64,000 nt of DNA, taken from contig NZ_CP015848.1 of assembly GCF_002105535.1 (NCBI RefSeq), forward strand, positions 2,470,624-2,534,623, given 5' to 3'. The DNA comes from Magnetospirillum sp. ME-1 (GTDB lineage Bacteria; Pseudomonadota; Alphaproteobacteria; Rhodospirillales; Magnetospirillaceae). The notes under the pieces were generated by a model. That model was not told the DNA's origin, did not search any database, and was given only the letters and a program-made list of their open reading frames with translations. This document shows, one piece after another, positions 7,744 through 17,923 of this stretch. Position 1 is the stretch's first letter; every line of letters begins with the position of its first letter. A program made the translations under genes and the position numbers.

Positions 7744-10262
7744 TCGGGTTGGCGATCAAGTTCGCCCGGCGCGAGTTGCGTGGCGGGCTCAAGGGCTTTC
7801 GGGTGCTGGTGGCCTGTCTTGCGCTCGGCGTGGCGGCCATCGCCGGGGCGGGCAGTTTGCGCGCCGCCTTCGACGCGGCGCTGGCCGAGGACGCCCGCGC
7901 CCTGCTGGGCGGCGATCTCGACATCCGCCAGACCCACCAGCCCTTCGAAGCGGGCATGCTGGCGGCGCTTGCCCGCCTGGGCCGCATCACCCAGGGCATC
8001 GAGATGCGGGCCATGGTCCAGGTGGACGGCAATGCGCGGCGCTCCCTGGTGGAGTTGAAGGGCGTCGATGGGGCCTATCCCCTGGTGGGAGCGCTGGAGC
8101 TTTCGCCGTCCGGCCCTTCGCCCTTCGCCCTTCGCGACGGCCAATGGGGCGCGGCCGCCGAAGGCAACCTGCTGGATCGCCTGGGGCTCAAGGTGGGCGA
8201 CGTGGTGAAGGTCGGCGACGCTACTTTGCGCATCAACGCCATCATCGCCAAGGAGCCCGACCGGGTGGCCACGGCCCTGTCCTTCGGCCCCCGGCTGATG
8301 GTGGCCAACGGCGCGGTGGAGGCCACCGGGCTGATCCGCCCGGGCTCGCTGGTGCGCCATACCGTCCGTCTTCTCCTGCCCGGCGGCGGTGATCCGGCTT
8401 CGGCCAAGGCCGATCTGGCCCGGCGTTTCCCCGAGTCCCCCTGGCAGGTCAGAGACGTGGCCGAGGCCTCGCCCGGGGTCGGGCGCTTCCTCGACACCAT
8501 GGCCTCGTTCCTGTCCCTGGTGGGGCTGACCGCCCTGCTGGTGGGCGGCATCGGCGTGGCCAACGCGGTGAAGGCCTATCTGGACGGCCGCATCGGCACC
8601 ATCGCCACCCTGAAATGCCTGGGCGCGCCATCGGGGCTGATCTTCGCCACCTATTTCCTGCTGGTGGGATTGCTGGCCGGGCTCGGCATCGTCGCCGGGC
8701 TGGCGGCGGGCGCCGCTCTGGTGCCGCTGGTGGCCGGGCTGGGGGCGGAGCGCATTCCCCTGGCCTTGAAGACCGGGCTCTATCCCCGCCCGCTGGTGGT
8801 TGCCGCCGGATTCGGAGCGCTGTCCGCCCTGGTGTTCACCCTGTGGCCCCTGGCCCGCGCCAAGGCGGTGCCCGCCGCCCTGCTGTTCCGCCGGCTGGTG
8901 GCGCCTGAAGCCGGACCGGTGGGCAAGCCGGTCTGGGCCGCCCTGGTGCTGTCGGGCGGCGGGCTGGCGGCGCTGGCGGTGGCGTCCGCCGCCAACCGCC
9001 CCCTGGCCGCCTGGTTCGTGGGCGCGGCCGCCGCCACCCTGGTGCTGTTCCGCGCGCTCGCCTGGGCCCTGGCGCGGGCGGCGTCGGTGCTGGCGGCCCG
9101 CCACGGCAAGGCGGCGGGGCCCACCTGGCGCATGGCGCTGGCCAACCTGCACCGCCCCGGCTCGGCGGTGGTGGGCATGGTGCTGTCGCTGGGCCTGGGG
9201 CTTTCCGTGCTGGTCACCATCGCCCTGGTGGAGGGCAATCTGGCCGCCCAGTTCGGCGAAAGACTCCCCGAACAGGCGCCGTCCTTCTACTTCATCGACG
9301 TGCAACCCGATCAGGTGGAGGCATTGGAAAAGGTGGTGCGCGATACCGACCCGGACGCCGCTTTGTCCAAGGCGGCCATGGTCAGAGGCCGCATCTCCTC
9401 CATCGGCGGGGTGCCGGTGGGCCAGGCGAAAATCGCCCCCGAGGCGGAATGGGCGGCCCGGGGCGACCGCGGCCTGTCCTCGGCCGCCGCGCTGCCGGAC
9501 GGCACAAGGCTGGTTTCGGGCCGGTGGTGGCCGGTGGATTACCAGGGGCCGCCTTTGGCCTCGGTGGACGCCGCCGTGGCCAAGGGCTTCGGCCTCAAGG
9601 TGGGCGACCGTCTGGGCCTCAACGTGCTGGGCCGCGAGATCGAGGTGGAGGTGGCGTCGCTGCGCCAGATCGACTGGTCCAACCTCTCCATGAACTTCGC
9701 CTTCCTGCTGTCGCCCGGTGTGCTGGACGGCGCACCGCATACCTATATCGCCACGCTGCGCACCCGGCCCAGCATGGACGCGGTGGTGGAAAAGGCGGTG
9801 ACCGACCGCCTGCCCAACGTCTCCTCCATCCGGGTCAAGGAGGCGCTCGACGCGGTCAAGGCCATCATCGCCGAGGCCGATCTGGCGGTGCGCCTGGCCG
9901 GTCTGGTGACGCTGGCCGCCGGAGCGCTGGTGCTGGCCGGGGCGGTGATGGCCGGGCATCGCCGCCGGGTGTGGGAGGCGGTGGTGCTCAAAGTGGTGGG
10001 GGCGACCAAGGCGCAGCTGTGGCGGGCCCATCTGGCCGAGTTCGCCCTGATCGGGCTGGCCACCGGACTGGCCGCCGCCCTGGTGGGCTCGCTGGCGGCC
10101 CGCGCCATCCTGATTCACGTCATGAAGACCGACTGGGTGTTCCTGCCCGGCGCCACTTTGCTGACGCTGGCCGCCTGTATGGCGGCCTCGCTGCTGGCCG
10201 GCTTCGTCGGCACCTGGCAGGCCCTTGGGGCTAAGACCGCCCCATTACTAAGGAATGAATGA
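7740..10262 (+). CDS. ybbP: FtsX-family ABC permease YbbP
   Basis: 840 residues from GTG 7740. An N-terminal helix (GLAIKFARRELRGGLKGFRVLVACL) is followed by a periplasmic MacB-like region (about 50-240), a first FtsX core of four helices (about 255-400), a central helical stretch, a second periplasmic domain (about 500-680) and a final FtsX core (about 710-835). This ten-helix layout is that of YbbP-type permeases, about 800 residues. Works with the ATPase encoded immediately upstream. No frameshift or missing segment seen. Confidence 0.9.
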   Translation: MIGLAIKFARRELRGGLKGFRVLVACLALGVAAIAGAGSLRAAFDAALAEDARALLGGDLDIRQTHQPFEAGMLAALARLGRITQGIEMRAMVQVDGNARRSLVELKGVDGAYPLVGALELSPSGPSPFALRDGQWGAAAEGNLLDRLGLKVGDVVKVGDATLRINAIIAKEPDRVATALSFGPRLMVANGAVEATGLIRPGSLVRHTVRLLLPGGGDPASAKADLARRFPESPWQVRDVAEASPGVGRFLDTMASFLSLVGLTALLVGGIGVANAVKAYLDGRIGTIATLKCLGAPSGLIFATYFLLVGLLAGLGIVAGLAAGAALVPLVAGLGAERIPLALKTGLYPRPLVVAAGFGALSALVFTLWPLARAKAVPAALLFRRLVAPEAGPVGKPVWAALVLSGGGLAALAVASAANRPLAAWFVGAAAATLVLFRALAWALARAASVLAARHGKAAGPTWRMALANLHRPGSAVVGMVLSLGLGLSVLVTIALVEGNLAAQFGERLPEQAPSFYFIDVQPDQVEALEKVVRDTDPDAALSKAAMVRGRISSIGGVPVGQAKIAPEAEWAARGDRGLSSAAALPDGTRLVSGRWWPVDYQGPPLASVDAAVAKGFGLKVGDRLGLNVLGREIEVEVASLRQIDWSNLSMNFAFLLSPGVLDGAPHTYIATLRTRPSMDAVVEKAVTDRLPNVSSIRVKEALDAVKAIIAEADLAVRLAGLVTLAAGALVLAGAVMAGHRRRVWEAVVLKVVGATKAQLWRAHLAEFALIGLATGLAAALVGSLAARAILIHVMKTDWVFLPGATLLTLAACMAASLLAGFVGTWQALGAKTAPLLRNE

Positions 10263-10274
10263 AATCCGTGTAAC

Positions 10275-10302
10275 TTGATTCTTTCTCGAAGTGCCTCATA
10301 TT
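10275..10302 (+). promoter_or_regulatory. Candidate sigma-70 promoter for the Bax inhibitor-1 gene
   Basis: TTGATT (10275-10280), 16-bp spacer, CATATT (10297-10302), in the AT-rich gap between ybbP and the next gene, 38 bp before its ATG. Inferred from match and position only. Confidence 0.4.
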
Positions 10303-10339
10303 GGTGTTCAGGTTCAACTGAGTGTTCAAAGGAACGACC

Positions 10340-11062
10340 ATGGCTTTCGGAACAGACCGCAGATACATGAGTGCCGCCCAGGCGGAGGCTGCTCAGATCG
10401 ACGTGGGTCTGCGGCAGTACATGCTGAGCGTGTATAACTACATGGCCTCAGCCCTGGCTCTCACCGGTATCGTCGCCTGGGTGATCGCCAGCGTCCCTGC
10501 GCTTACCGCCATCGCCGTCTACTCGCCGCTCAAGTGGGTGTTCATGCTGGCCCCGCTGGGTCTGGTGTTCTTCATGGGCGCCAAGATCGACAGCATGCGC
10601 GCTTCGACCGCCTCGACCCTGTTCTGGGTCTATGCCGGCCTGATGGGCGCCTCGCTGGCCTCGGTGTTCCTGGTCTTCACCGGCGCGTCGGTGGCCCGGG
10701 TGTTCTTCATCACCGCGGCGGCCTTCGCGGGCCTCAGCCTCTATGGCTACACCACCAAGAAGGACCTGTCCGGCATGGGCAGCTTCCTGATCATGGGCGT
10801 GTGGGGCCTCCTGATCGCCGGTATCGTCAACATCTTCCTGGCCAGCCCCATGCTGCACTTCGTGATGAGTGCCGCCGGCGTGCTGATCTTCGCGGGCCTC
10901 ACCGCCTACGACACCCAGAACATCAAGCAGATGTACTGGGAAGGCGACGACAGCGAGGTCGCCTCGAAGAAGGCGGTGTTCGGCGCCCTGCAGCTCTACA
11001 TGGACTTCATCAACCTGTTCATGTTCCTGCTGCAGTTCCTGGGCGTGCGCCGCGACGAGTAG
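10340..11062 (+). CDS. Bax inhibitor-1 / YccA-YbhL family membrane protein
   Basis: 240 residues, ATG 10340 after AAAGGAACGACC; a GTG at 10322 is in frame but less likely. Seven membrane helices. Hallmarks are the N-terminal MSVYNYMASALALTGIVAWV segment and the C-terminal GLTAYDTQNIKQMYW motif, whose acidic residues form the proton/calcium-sensing pair in BI-1 relatives. Bacterial members are calcium-leak or FtsH-associated membrane quality proteins (YbhL/YccA). Stands alone between its own promoter and a strong terminator. Confidence 0.92.
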   Translation: MAFGTDRRYMSAAQAEAAQIDVGLRQYMLSVYNYMASALALTGIVAWVIASVPALTAIAVYSPLKWVFMLAPLGLVFFMGAKIDSMRASTASTLFWVYAGLMGASLASVFLVFTGASVARVFFITAAAFAGLSLYGYTTKKDLSGMGSFLIMGVWGLLIAGIVNIFLASPMLHFVMSAAGVLIFAGLTAYDTQNIKQMYWEGDDSEVASKKAVFGALQLYMDFINLFMFLLQFLGVRRDE

Positions 11063-11088
11063 TCGCCGGTTCCTAAGCGAACGAACGG

Positions 11089-11115
11089 ACCCGCCCCGAA
11101 AGGGGCGGGTTTTTC
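11089..11115 (+). terminator. Intrinsic terminator after the Bax inhibitor-1 gene
   Basis: ACCCGCCCC-GAAA-GGGGCGGGT stem followed by TTTTTC, 27 bp after the stop at 11062, ending at the 3' end of the convergent DUF2189 gene. Confidence 0.92.
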
Positions 11116-11906
11116 TATGGATCGGGAACGATCAGATCGCGGTAGGCGTGCCAGCTGGCGTGTCCGGCCACCGGCAGGGCCACCACCAGACCCACCAGTC
11201 CGAGGGCCAGGCCCAGGCCGGTGATTCCGGCCAGCAGGGCGGCCCACAGCGCCATGGGGCCGGGATTGCGGGCCACCGCCATGATCGACAGCGCCGCGCC
11301 GGCGAAGAAATCGGTGCGCCGCTCCAGCATGGCCGGCAGGGTGACCACATTGGTGGCGAACGCGATGGCGGCCAGCGCGCCGCCGAAGAGGGTGCTGGTG
11401 ATGATGAAGGCGATTCCGTCCAGGGTGGGCAGCACCTCCATCAGGCTCCGCCAGTCGGTGGGCTGGTTGGGCAGGCAGACGGCGAAGATGATCACGGCGA
11501 GACGCGCCCAGATCATCAGATAGAGCATGTAGATCAGCCCGGCGGTCATCATGTGGAAGCGGTTGGGCCGCCAGCACAGGAGAATGGGCCGCCAGTCCAG
11601 GGGCTCGCCCCGTTCCAGGCGCCGGGAAATCTCGTAAAGGCCCAAGGCCAGCAGCGGCGCCACCAGCATGAACCCCTCGACCAGGGGGGTGATCAGGTAT
11701 TCCATCCCGGCCAGGGCCAGCCCGCCGGTAAGCAAAAGCCCCGCCACCACGAAGGTCCCGCCATACAGCAGGCTGAGGCGGCCGGCCGCCCGTGTGTCGC
11801 GCCATCCGGCGGCCACCCAGCCCAGCACCTGGGCGAAGGTGACGGCGCGGACCTTCTCCCGCCGGATGGGGGTGTCCTGGGGTGAGACGGTATCGGTGAC
11901 GGCCAT
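11115..11906 (-). CDS. DUF2189 family integral membrane protein
   Basis: 263 residues from ATG 11906 with GGAGGCCC upstream. A soluble N-terminus (residues 1-50, with VRAVTFAQVLGWVAAGWRDTRA) precedes six membrane segments. The segment LGLYEISRRLERGEPLDW and the later ATNVVTLPAMLERRTDFFAGAALS are typical of DUF2189. Family members often lie near cytochrome oxidase genes but no function is established. No operon partner here. Confidence 0.85.
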   Translation of the reverse strand: MAVTDTVSPQDTPIRREKVRAVTFAQVLGWVAAGWRDTRAAGRLSLLYGGTFVVAGLLLTGGLALAGMEYLITPLVEGFMLVAPLLALGLYEISRRLERGEPLDWRPILLCWRPNRFHMMTAGLIYMLYLMIWARLAVIIFAVCLPNQPTDWRSLMEVLPTLDGIAFIITSTLFGGALAAIAFATNVVTLPAMLERRTDFFAGAALSIMAVARNPGPMALWAALLAGITGLGLALGLVGLVVALPVAGHASWHAYRDLIVPDP

Positions 11907-12036
11907 GACGGGCCTCCCCTTTCCATGGACCTGATCAGGGTCATATGGGAAGCGGGCGGCTTGGGGGAAAGGGAGGGCGAAAGACCACGCCCTTCGTGAA
12001 ACCGCCCCGGCATCGCTGCCGGGGCGGATCATCGCA

Positions 12037-13857
<1,821 letters not shown>

Positions 13858-13868
13858 GGGACTCGTTC

Positions 13869-14885
13869 TTACCGGAGATTTTCGAAGATATGGGGGCCCA
13901 GCTTGGCGCGGGCCAGGTCCTTGAGCGAACGCTCGGGCCGCGCGCCGTAATGCGAGATGATCTCGCCGGCGGCGATGCCGCCCAGCATGGCGCAGGTGGC
14001 GAGGTCGCGCCCCTGGGTGAAGCCGAACAGGAAGCCGGCGGCGTAAAGGTCGCCGGCGCCGGTGGTGTCCACCAGCTGGTCGATATCGTCGGCGCCGACC
14101 ACGTGGACGTCATCGGCGGTCACCACCACCGAGCCCTTCTCGCCCCGCGTCACGGCGGCGACGCGGCAATGGCCGCGCACGGCCCGCACCGCGTCGTCGA
14201 AGGAGGTGGTCTCGTACAGGCTCATCAGCTCGGCCTCGTTGGCGAACAGGATGTCCACATGCCCCGACACCAGATCGAGGAAGGCGTCGCGGTGACGGTC
14301 GACGCAGAAGGGGTCGGACAGCGACAGCGACACCAGGCGGCCGGCGCCGTGGGCGGTGGTGGCGGCCTTGAGGAAGGCGCGCTTGGCCTCGGGCGGATCG
14401 TAGAGATAGCCCTCGAGATAGGTGACCTCGGCGCCGACGATCAGGCCGGTGTCCACGTCGTCGGGGCCCAGCTCCACGCAGGCGCCCAGATAGGTCAGCA
14501 TGGTGCGCTGGGCGTCGGGGGTGACCAGCACGAAGCAGCGTGCCGTGGACGGACCGCCATCGGCGGCGGGCGTCTCGAAATGGACGCCGGAATTGCGGAT
14601 GTCGTGGCGGAAGACCTGGCCCAACTGGTCGCTCTTGACCTTGCCCACATAGGCGGCGCGGCCCCCCAAGGCGGCGATGCCGGCGATGGTGTTGGCGGCC
14701 GAACCGCCCGAGCATTCGATGCCGGGGGGAAGCTGGGCGTAGATGGATTCGGCCTGCTCGGCGTCGATCAGGGTCATCACACCCTTGGTCAGGCCGAGCT
14801 TGTGCAGCAGCAGGTCGTCGGCATGCACCAGTACGTCAACGATCGCGTTGCCGATGCCGGCGACGTGAATGGTCTTGTCCGCCAT
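13869..14885 (-). CDS. PfkB-family carbohydrate/nucleoside kinase (adenosine kinase-like)
   Basis: 338 residues from ATG 14885. PfkB signatures: N-terminal [16 protein letters not shown] (substrate loop) and the C-terminal [20 protein letters not shown] anion hole with the catalytic Asp. The spacing and the [13 protein letters not shown] start match the adenosine/ribokinase-like group common in alphaproteobacteria, annotated as adenosine kinase. Exact substrate is not settled by sequence. Read in the same direction as typA and 11 bp from it, so probably upstream in one transcript. Confidence 0.88.
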   Translation of the reverse strand: MADKTIHVAGIGNAIVDVLVHADDLLLHKLGLTKGVMTLIDAEQAESIYAQLPPGIECSGGSAANTIAGIAALGGRAAYVGKVKSDQLGQVFRHDIRNSGVHFETPAADGGPSTARCFVLVTPDAQRTMLTYLGACVELGPDDVDTGLIVGAEVTYLEGYLYDPPEAKRAFLKAATTAHGAGRLVSLSLSDPFCVDRHRDAFLDLVSGHVDILFANEAELMSLYETTSFDDAVRAVRGHCRVAAVTRGEKGSVVVTADDVHVVGADDIDQLVDTTGAGDLYAAGFLFGFTQGRDLATCAMLGGIAAGEIISHYGARPERSLKDLARAKLGPHIFENLR

Positions 14886-15074
14886 GGTCGAATACGGGCC
14901 TTCTCGCAAGGAAAGTCTGTGCCCCGGGCGCGGGCCGCGCGGGTTCCGGGGGCATTTTGCGGCGCAGTATAGCCATGGAGCCGCCATAAACAACAAAAAC
15001 CGCCTTGACACTTGGCGGGCAGCGCCATGCGTGCTTGAATTCCGGCCGATGACACCGCTTTGGCCAGGGGTTCC

Positions 15075-15749
15075 ATGACCATTCCCGCCGCTTTTGTGAA
15101 GGCCTTCGCCCAATTGGGCGACCCGCGCCTGCGCCGCATCCTGGGTTTCGGGGTGGCGGCGGCGCTGGCCTGCTGGATCGCGCTGGCGCTGGGCGCCTCG
15201 GCCCTGCTGCGCCAGATTCACCTGTTCGAGAACGTCCTGGCCGACATGAGCGCCGGGGTGGTTCTGGGCATCACCGCGCTGCTGCTGCCCATCCTGTTCT
15301 TCTCGGCGCTGGCCACCTTCGTCATGAGCTTCTGGCTGGACGACGTGGCCGATATCGTCGAGGCGGAGCACTATCCTCAACTGGGGCCGGCGCGCGAGAT
15401 GGGGTGGGCCGAGATCCTGCGCCTGTCCACCCGCTTTTTGCTGGTCATGGGGCTGATCACCGCCGTGGCCGCGCCGTTCTATCTGGCGCTGCTGTTCCTG
15501 GGCTTCGGCATCTTCCTCAACTACGCGGTCAACGGCTATCTGCTGGGCCGCGAGTATTTCGAGGTGGTGGCGGCCCGCCGCATGGAGCCGGACGCCATGC
15601 GCATGGTGTTTCGCAACAATCTCGGGCGGCTGTGGCTGTGCGGCGCGGCCATCAACCTGCTGTTCCAGATTCCGCTGCTGAACCTCACCGCCCCGGTGGT
15701 GGCCACCGCCTTCATGGTCCACGTCTTCCAGTCCCTGAGGAAAGAATGA
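15075..15749 (+). CDS. EI24-domain (CysZ-like) membrane protein
   Basis: 224 residues from ATG 15075, with CAGGGG 6 bp upstream. Four to six hydrophobic segments, the second carrying AGVVLGITALLLPILFFSALATFVMSFW and a later FGIFLNYAVNGYLLGREYFEVVAARRM, the diagnostic EI24 region. Relatives include sulfate permease CysZ, but no sulfur genes are near, so the substrate is open. Its stop overlaps the start of the lipoprotein gene (ATGA), so the two are coupled. Confidence 0.82.
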   Translation: MTIPAAFVKAFAQLGDPRLRRILGFGVAAALACWIALALGASALLRQIHLFENVLADMSAGVVLGITALLLPILFFSALATFVMSFWLDDVADIVEAEHYPQLGPAREMGWAEILRLSTRFLLVMGLITAVAAPFYLALLFLGFGIFLNYAVNGYLLGREYFEVVAARRMEPDAMRMVFRNNLGRLWLCGAAINLLFQIPLLNLTAPVVATAFMVHVFQSLRKE

Positions 15750-16165
15750 TCCAGCGCCTCGCGTCCGTGTCGCTTCTGCTTCTGGTGGCCGCCTGCAACG
15801 GGGCGGGGAACTCGGCCACGGGCGGCGGCCCGGTGACCGGCGCGTCGGGGGTGGAGAACGAGGAACAGCTGGCGCTGATGAGCCCGCCCGCCCCGGGCAC
15901 CATGGCCCCGGCCGCGCTGAAGGGCATGAGTGCCGGCGCCGTCCAGCGTGCCCTGGGCAGGCCCGGTTTCGTGCGCCGCGACCCGCCGGCCGAGATCTGG
16001 CAGTACCGGGTCAAGGTCTGCACCCTGGACCTGTTCCTCTATGAGGAGAAGGGGCGCATGGTGGTGGCCCATTACGCGGTGCGCGCCCCCAATGGCGGCT
16101 TCATGGGCGATATGGCCTGCCTGGACGAGGTCCTGGCCCGGCGCGACGGTGCGCCCACCAGCTGA
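15746..16165 (+). CDS. Small hypothetical lipoprotein
   Basis: 139 residues; the signal MIQRLASVSLLLLVAAC ends in lipobox VAAC. The mature part has a flexible Gly/Thr linker and then a compact domain (ALKGMSAGAVQRALGRPGFVRRDPPAEIWQYR) that resembles SmpA/BamE-type folds, in which a GMS/T turn precedes a helix and a W-Q-Y strand. The two Cys late in the protein (KVCTLDLFLY, DMACLDEV) could form a disulfide. The BamE-like reading is inference. Translation is coupled to the EI24 gene. Confidence 0.75.
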   Translation: MIQRLASVSLLLLVAACNGAGNSATGGGPVTGASGVENEEQLALMSPPAPGTMAPAALKGMSAGAVQRALGRPGFVRRDPPAEIWQYRVKVCTLDLFLYEEKGRMVVAHYAVRAPNGGFMGDMACLDEVLARRDGAPTS

Positions 16166-16185
16166 GGTGTTTCTCAAACGACTCC

Positions 16186-16213
16186 GGGGTGCCTCTCCCG
16201 CGAGAGGCACCCC
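16186..16213. terminator. Hairpin 1 of a tandem pair
   Basis: Perfect 12-bp stem GGGGTGCCTCTC / GAGAGGCACCCC around CCGC. It lies between convergent genes and lacks a T run on the + strand. Preceded by AAACGACTCC, nearly the same lead as the next hairpin. Confidence 0.6.
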
Positions 16214-16230
16214 AAAGCTACCGAAACGAC

Positions 16231-16261
16231 TCAGGGCCGCCCTTCTTGCGAAAGGCGGCCC
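16231..16261. terminator. Hairpin 2 of a tandem pair, between the lipoprotein gene and irr
   Basis: AGGGCCGCC(CTT) and (AAA)GGCGGCCCT form a stem around TTGCG. Preceded by AAACGACTC as in hairpin 1. Convergent location suggests a bidirectional stop or transcript-stabilising element. Confidence 0.55.
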
Positions 16262-16310
16262 TGGGCCGGTTCGTTCCCTTGGAGATCGAGGGAACCGTAA
16301 AGTCCAAGCC

Positions 16311-16730
16311 TCAGCCGTCCACCCGGACGATCACTTCCACGCGGCTGATGTTGAAGCCCTCGGGGGCGTCGGGCACCTTGGCCACGGCGATCAGGTCGGC
16401 GGGGATGTCGCACAGCTTGCCGCTCTTCTCGTAGAAGAAGTGGTGGTGGTCGCTGGTGTTGGTGTCGAAGTAGCTGCGGCCCGCATCCACCACGATCTCG
16501 CGCAGCAGACCGGCGTCGGTGAACTGGTGCAGTGTGTTGTAGACGGTGGCCAGCGAGACCCGGATGCTCGACGACAGCGCCTCGGTGTGGAGCTGCTCCG
16601 CCGAGATGTGGCGGTCGCCGCCGTCGAACAGCAGGCGGGCCAGGGCCAGACGCTGGCGGGTGGGGCGCAGACCCACGGCGCGGAGCCGGTCCAGGGCGTG
16701 ACTGTAGGGGCGAACGGTGATCATGGTCAT
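16311..16730 (-). CDS. irr: Fur-superfamily regulator, Irr type
   Basis: 139 residues. Winged helix: GLRPTRQRLALARLLF, then VSLATVYNTLHQFTDAGLLREI (recognition helix). The dimer domain carries the HHH heme motif (TSDHHHFFYEKSGKLCDIP) and ends PEGFNISRVEVIVRV, the Irr-type end; the paired CxxC zinc motifs of Fur and PerR are missing. In alphaproteobacteria Irr controls heme and iron genes in response to heme availability. ATG 16730 or 16724 are both possible. An FNR-like box lies 33-46 bp upstream. Confidence 0.87.
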   Translation of the reverse strand: MTMITVRPYSHALDRLRAVGLRPTRQRLALARLLFDGGDRHISAEQLHTEALSSSIRVSLATVYNTLHQFTDAGLLREIVVDAGRSYFDTNTSDHHHFFYEKSGKLCDIPADLIAVAKVPDAPEGFNISRVEVIVRVDG

Positions 16731-16762
16731 GGTGGCAACCGCCCTTTCGGGGTGGGGTGGAA

Positions 16763-16776
16763 TTGATCTATCTCAA
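16763..16776. promoter_or_regulatory. FNR/CRP-like box upstream of irr
   Basis: TTGATCTATCTCAA, one base from the FNR consensus TTGAT-N4-ATCAA. Read on the irr strand it is TTGAGATAGATCAA. A second site with the same deviation is at 40320-40333. Confidence 0.5.
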
Positions 16777-16884
16777 CGCTAACATAGAGTTCTTCGAAAG
16801 ATAAAGTCCCATAGAGCCAATTTTTTTGGGAATTAGGGCTTTGGTATTAGGGACTTGGCCAAAATCGCCATTTTTCATACATGG

Positions 16885-17310
16885 TTACGCCGGACAGGCG
16901 TTTCCATAGGCCACGATGCGGCTGCGCAGCGGTTCGGGAATGGGCACCGCCTTGGATCGGGCGAAGTCGGTGATGCAGGCGACATAGCGGGCACGGAAAT
17001 GGATTGTGCCGTCCGCCGCCATGCCCTCCACCTGGAAATTGATGCTGGACGTGCCGACCTTGGTGACCAGCACCCGCACATCCAGCTCCAGGCCGGGCGC
17101 CATGGGGACCAGATAGTCGCATTCGGCGTGGACGGTGGGTGAACCCATGTTGTCGCGGCGGTTCATGGTCGGCCAGTCGGTGCCCATGGGGCCGGCGTAC
17201 CAGCGCTCGATGGCCTCGGTGCAGTAATCGAAGACGCGGGGGGTGTAAAGGATGCCCGCCGGGTCGCAATCGCCCCAGCTCACCCGTCTTGTGACGGAAA
17301 ACACGTTCAT
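16885..17310 (-). CDS. Acyl-CoA thioesterase (hotdog fold, 4HBT family)
   Basis: 141 residues from ATG 17310. The N-terminal VSWGDCDPAGILYTPRVFDYCTEAIERW is the 4-hydroxybenzoyl-CoA thioesterase/YbgC signature with the catalytic Asp (DPAG). A later VHAECDYLVPMAPGLELDV strand follows the hotdog pattern. The acyl substrate is unknown. Same strand as irr, 154 bp upstream of its start, and likely separately transcribed. Confidence 0.85.
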   Translation of the reverse strand: MNVFSVTRRVSWGDCDPAGILYTPRVFDYCTEAIERWYAGPMGTDWPTMNRRDNMGSPTVHAECDYLVPMAPGLELDVRVLVTKVGTSSINFQVEGMAADGTIHFRARYVACITDFARSKAVPIPEPLRSRIVAYGNACPA

Positions 17311-17372
17311 CCGGACCGGCCTCCGTGAAATCGGTATTCGAATGCCGATTATTCACCGCCGGGGCGGACGGG

Positions 17373-17828
17373 TCAAACCCGTTCGGTCTCCTCCCACGGG
17401 AACACCAGCCAGGTTTCCTGCTCCACGTCCTCCACATGGGTATGGACCATGGGCTTTCCAGAGGGCTTGGCGTAAAGCGTGGCGTAATGGCCGCCGGGCA
17501 GCATGTCGCGCACCGCCTGGGCGGTACGTCCGGTATCCACCAGATCATCCACCACCAGCCAGCCGGTGCCGTCGCCCGGCACGCGTTTCAGGACCTCCAG
17601 ATCGTGGCGGGTGCTTTCGTCGTAGCCGGCGATGCACACGGTGTCCACCTGGCGGATGTCCATCTCCAGCGCCAGGATGGCGGCGGGAACCAGCCCGCCG
17701 CGGGCGATGGCGATGATGCCGGCGAACGGTCCCTTGGCCTTCAGCCGTCGGGCCAACTGGCGGGAAACGGCGTGAACCTCCTCCCACGACAGGGAGCGGG
17801 TACGGGAAAAAGTGGGGTCGAGATCCAT
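17373..17828 (-). CDS. gpt: Xanthine-guanine phosphoribosyltransferase
   Basis: 151 residues from ATG 17828. Close to E. coli Gpt: WEEVHAVSRQLARRL, IIAIARGGLVPAAILALEMDIRQVDTVCI, the PRPP loop LVVDDLVDTGRTA, then ATLYAKPSGKP and the ending QETWLVFPWE. It salvages guanine and xanthine using PRPP at the membrane face. An in-frame ATG at 17909 would add an unlikely Cys/Arg-rich lead. It is divergent from the gamma-glutamyltransferase gene, 95 bp away. Confidence 0.93.
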   Translation of the reverse strand: MDLDPTFSRTRSLSWEEVHAVSRQLARRLKAKGPFAGIIAIARGGLVPAAILALEMDIRQVDTVCIAGYDESTRHDLEVLKRVPGDGTGWLVVDDLVDTGRTAQAVRDMLPGGHYATLYAKPSGKPMVHTHVEDVEQETWLVFPWEETERV

Positions 17829-17923
17829 GGAGTGCCGGCCGCATGCTGAGGAATGGTATCGCCACTCTGGACGGCGGGCGGCATTTTCGCAACAATCGCC
17901 CTGCCACAAAAGGACCCCGCCCG

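Noticed and set aside
7488-10118. 876-codon open frame on the minus strand
   Set aside because: It is antisense to ybbA-ybbP, has a Gln/Gly/His-rich low-complexity product with no domain, and arises from high third-position GC of the real genes.
16786-16806. TTCGAA-centred palindrome near irr as an iron control element
   Set aside because: Only the six-base core is symmetric; flanking bases do not pair and it does not match the ICE consensus.
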